A stretch of DNA of 64,000 bases, from contig NC_135222.1 in assembly GCF_052324685.1 (NCBI RefSeq), positions 5,422,920 to 5,486,919 of the forward strand. The letters run 5' to 3'. The notes beneath the pieces were generated by a model, which was not told where the DNA came from, did no database searches, and worked only from the letters and a program-made list of their open reading frames with translations. Position numbers and translations under genes: made by a program. Below, in pieces: positions 61,701 to 64,000 of this stretch. The DNA comes from Brachyhypopomus gauderio (Eukaryota > Chordata > Actinopteri > Gymnotiformes > Hypopomidae). The stretch's first letter is position 1; every line of letters begins with the position of its first letter.

Positions 61701-64000
61701 ATCGCGATATAATACTTAATTTGTGTCCATTATACACCCCGCTCGGTAACAATTTATGTTCGCCACCCCCTCCAGGTTCAAATCTCACTCCAAGTGATCT
61801 TGAAAAGTTGGCAACCCTGATTTATTGAATTTCTTTAATTTCATCAAATCAATGAAACATAATTCATTAATATTGCAATGAAGTTAAACTTGAGGCGGCA
61901 TCCTACAACAGAGCAGTCACGTGGTGCGTCGTTCTCTACAGAACACACTGCAGGGAGAATAAACATTTAATCATGAATGCTCATTACGTATTTGTAGCTA
62001 ACTTATTCATTTTGATGGTAGGCTAATATAGATACATACAGCATGTGTTGCCTTCATTATAAGGCTTATATAAGGCTTTTAAATTTTGCGGCTCCAGACA
62101 CATTTGTTTTTTGTTTTTTTGGTCCAATATGGCTCTTTCAACATTTTGGGTTGCCGACCCCTGGCCTAGGTGGTGGGGTTTCCATCTGTAACGCTTTTGC
62201 TTTTCACCAATGTTCAAGTTCCTCTTTGTCTGAACTTCTTTTAGATCTCCAATCTGTTGACTTCTCACTCACCTGGACATGCAGTTCACCCAGAGCAGAG
62301 TTAATTCCATCTGTGATCATGAGACCTACACTGTCCTTCACAGTTTCAGAGTCATCATGTATGTATCTATCAAAACAAAGATGCCAGTGTCTGTCAGTTA
62401 CAACATGAGAATCTTCACAGCAACATCTGCACAGGATCTGAGATGGTGTGTGGAGGTGTGCGCGTTCACTCCTGTAGCTCACTCATGTAGCTCACTCCTG
62501 TTTCCATCTCTTGTATTGCCACCTCGATGGAGTCTTACCTCACTTTTAGTGCTTTCAGATCCTGCAGGAGGAAGCTGTCCCCCTGGAACAACGGCGCCCC
62601 CTGCAGCTCCAACCGCCCATGGCGGGGTTGCGTCTGCACCTGCACCCTGAGCTTCTCCTCAGGGCTATCGGCATCTCGCACCAGCAGGTGCTCCTCCATC
62701 AGGAAGCTCCCCCCACCTTCCTCCACCCTTAGCAGGTTGGTGAACATCTGCAAGCCAGTAGAACGGATACAGACTTGAAAAATGCTGTGTGCAGTATTAT
62801 TTGTTTGCAATTAATTAAATTATTAATTAATATAGTTTACAATAAAGTTTACAGAATCTCTGGCCTATATTACCAGATAAAAGGAGATAAAATAAACAAC
62901 ATTCACTAACATTAATATTTATGTAGTCTATTCAGTGCAGTGCAGGGATTTAGGACACTTATATTACCTCAGGAGTTTGATTATCCACTGGTATGACTGT
63001 TATGTTGAATACGAGCCCAGTGATAGCGCCGCCCTGCTGGTCACTTACAGAAAAGATAAACTGCGCAAAGAGTGGCTCAGGACCAATGTCCTCTACGGGG
63101 GGCATGTAGCCGACCTTGTGGTGAGTGACCGCATGCTGATAAAAAAAATAAAAAGTTGAATGTTCCAGAGACCAGCAGTACCAAAGGCTTAGTAAGGGCT
63201 CAAAACCCAACCCTGCCTGTCATACCTGAGTAAAAGATTTGAGCACTGGAACCATGGCATCTTTCTTCATGGACTTTGTAGTTTCTGTGTAGAATAGTCT
63301 GCCTGCATCTGGTAGCCTGAAGAAGAAGAACATATGTGTTTTTGAGGAGCTAGAATTGCACTTGGCATACTTTCAAAACCAAAAAACATAAGTTAAGAAC
63401 TGACAAAAACACGGGACTCACTCAAACACCCGAGGCCTTCTAAACTTAGCGCTAACAACTTTTTTCTTTAGCACCTAGCATCTTGCTTAGACACCTAGCA
63501 GTTATTAAGTACTGTATGTCAAGAAATACAAATGTACTGTGCTATATTTTCCTTATATACTTCAAACAGCTTCATACTGATCTACAATACAGACCAACTA
63601 CACTTTAAACAGTTCTATGCTGACCTGTTTTACTTTATAAACCTATACTGACCTACTGTCATACATAATGTGTTGTTGTTATCAGAGTGCTAATATTTTC
63701 TTTCCAGCACCTTAACAAATTAGTCTTACTCCTTGCCATTCTTAATCAGGTAGGCCTAAATAATCTATTACACATTCCCTAAGCAGTGTATCTTAAATAT
63801 TATTCATGAGAAATGTTTCATGAATAAAAACACATATGGGTTGTTTTTCACACAGCACATACCCAGCCTGGAGTGGGCTGAAACAGGGCTGGGTGATGGT
63901 GTACATGAGGTCAGTGTCTGGGAGCTCAGGAGCTCGGAAGTGAAGGTGACTCTGTGTGATGTAAACGACCTCTGTCTCTTTCACCGTGATGGAGCGGACC
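49696..64000 (-). CDS. frem1: frem1, FRAS1-related extracellular matrix protein 1 (C-terminal part; 5' end beyond right edge)
   Basis: Secreted basement-membrane protein of the FRAS/FREM complex, needed for epidermal adhesion and fin-fold integrity in fish. Exons on the minus strand: 63863-64000+, 63226-63316, 62968-63135, 62539-62747, 62273-62366, 60438-60690, 59885-60079, about 58170-58352, about 57885-58070, 57552-57777, 56872-57016, 56193-56334, 55905-56100, 55556-55820, 53789-54197, 52852-53053, 52620-52764, 51857-52170, 51400-51549, 51037-51311, 50879-50923, about 50510-50702, 50187-50293, 50000-50085, 49696-49913. CSPG (chondroitin sulfate proteoglycan-type) repeats show the links [19 protein letters not shown] and [10 protein letters not shown]. 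One Calx-beta domain covers 51400-52170 ([13 protein letters not shown]). The C-terminus is a C-type lectin domain ([34 protein letters not shown]...YICS). One Calx-beta plus a lectin domain points to FREM1, not FREM2, FREM3 or FRAS1. The 58.1 kb junction and the donor near 50.5 kb are uncertain. Confidence 0.93.
54198..55555. other. frem1 intron with candidate conserved non-coding block
   Basis: The stretch 54590-54790 is balanced in composition, non-repetitive, and contains homeodomain-like cores (GGTAATTG, CCTAATAATG). No exon fits the FREM1 reading frame here. Regulatory function is a guess. Confidence 0.35.
56622..56645. repeat. 24-bp homopolymeric G tract
   Basis: Uninterrupted G run in a frem1 intron. 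A plain G run of this length may be unstable or mis-sized in assemblies. Confidence 0.9.
57412..57452. repeat. (CA)n microsatellite
   Basis: Dinucleotide tract in a frem1 intron. Confidence 0.95.
58353..59884. other. frem1 intron with (CT)n tract and candidate non-coding block
   Basis: After the (CT)n run, 58735-59060 is a unique sequence with AT-rich homeodomain-type cores (GATAAATAATGAATGG, GGATTAATGACC) next to G-rich stretches. No exon is supported. Confidence 0.35.
58658..58719. repeat. (CT)n polypyrimidine tract
   Basis: About 60 bp of CT with a few extra T, in a frem1 intron. Confidence 0.95.
60760..62163 (+). mobile_element. hAT (Charlie-like) transposon remnant with dimerisation-domain coding piece
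   Basis: The ends are CAGGGGTCGGCAACC and its inverse, flanked by a perfect 8-bp duplication GCCTAGGT (60752-60759 and 62164-62171). The plus strand at about 61140-61405 encodes the C-terminal hAT dimerisation domain ([29 protein letters not shown]), ending at a TAA. Most of the transposase is deleted. A second small element (61517-61819) is nested after the coding piece. It is located in a frem1 intron. Confidence 0.88.
61517..61819. mobile_element. Nested MITE with CAGGGTTGCCAACT ends
   Basis: Inverted ends CAGGGTTGCCAACT occur at 61517 and, reversed, at 61819. A possible target duplication ATTTATT flanks them, with a 2-bp offset on the left. No coding capacity. It contains a 28-bp block (61700-61727) that also occurs, reversed, in the MITE at 46801-47196 (46962-46989). 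Confidence 0.65.

Noticed and set aside
49696-64000. FRAS1, FREM2 or FREM3
   Set aside because: Those carry several Calx-beta domains and no C-type lectin end; this gene has one Calx-beta and a lectin domain before the stop.

Overview
This is vertebrate nuclear DNA from a ray-finned fish, very probably a teleost. The genes are split by many short GT-AG introns. Tc1-like and hAT DNA transposons, a fish-type RTE LINE and long (CA)n tracts fill the gaps. The exact species cannot be read from the sequence. No prokaryotic, viral, tRNA or rRNA gene was found.

Seven protein-coding genes can be assembled from spliced exons. Left to right they are: tdrd5 (minus, 3' end off the left edge), nphs2/podocin (plus, complete, 8 exons), axdnd1 (minus, about 23 exons), nrdc/nardilysin (minus, complete, 30 coding exons), rab3b (minus, complete, 4 coding exons), atpaf1 (minus, complete, 9 exons) and frem1 (minus, last 25 exons, 5' end off the right edge). 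For nphs2, nrdc, rab3b and atpaf1 the joined exon lengths are multiples of three (400, 1106, 218 and 295 codons including stop), which supports the models. For axdnd1 one junction near 14.55/12.97 kb is unresolved. For tdrd5 the linker between the third LOTUS domain and the Tudor domain is incomplete.

Layout: tdrd5 and nphs2 are head to head across about 1.2 kb. nphs2 and axdnd1 are tail to tail with about 400 bp between stop codons. axdnd1, nrdc, rab3b, atpaf1 and frem1 all run on the minus strand. tdrd5-nphs2-axdnd1 matches the human 1q25 neighbourhood, nrdc-rab3b matches human 1p32, atpaf1 lies in human 1p33, and frem1 is on human chromosome 9, so the window joins blocks that are separate in mammals. 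The genes do not form a pathway. They cover piRNA/germ granules (tdrd5), kidney slit diaphragm (nphs2), axoneme (axdnd1), metalloprotease (nrdc), vesicle traffic (rab3b), mitochondrial F1 assembly (atpaf1) and epidermal basement membrane (frem1).

Mobile and repeated DNA is the most unusual content. Two minisatellites, a 29-bp unit of about 70 copies in nphs2 intron 3 and a 48-bp unit of about 9 copies in an nrdc intron, each begin exactly at a splice donor. The nphs2 array leaves a 2.2-kb intron without any in-frame stop. Three hAT-type insertions have 8-bp target duplications; two of them share terminal repeats, and one of those contains a further nested element. A 5'-truncated RTE LINE has a 12-bp target duplication. 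Two Tc1-like elements are present, one inserted in the middle of a (CA)n tract and carrying an internal tandem duplication.
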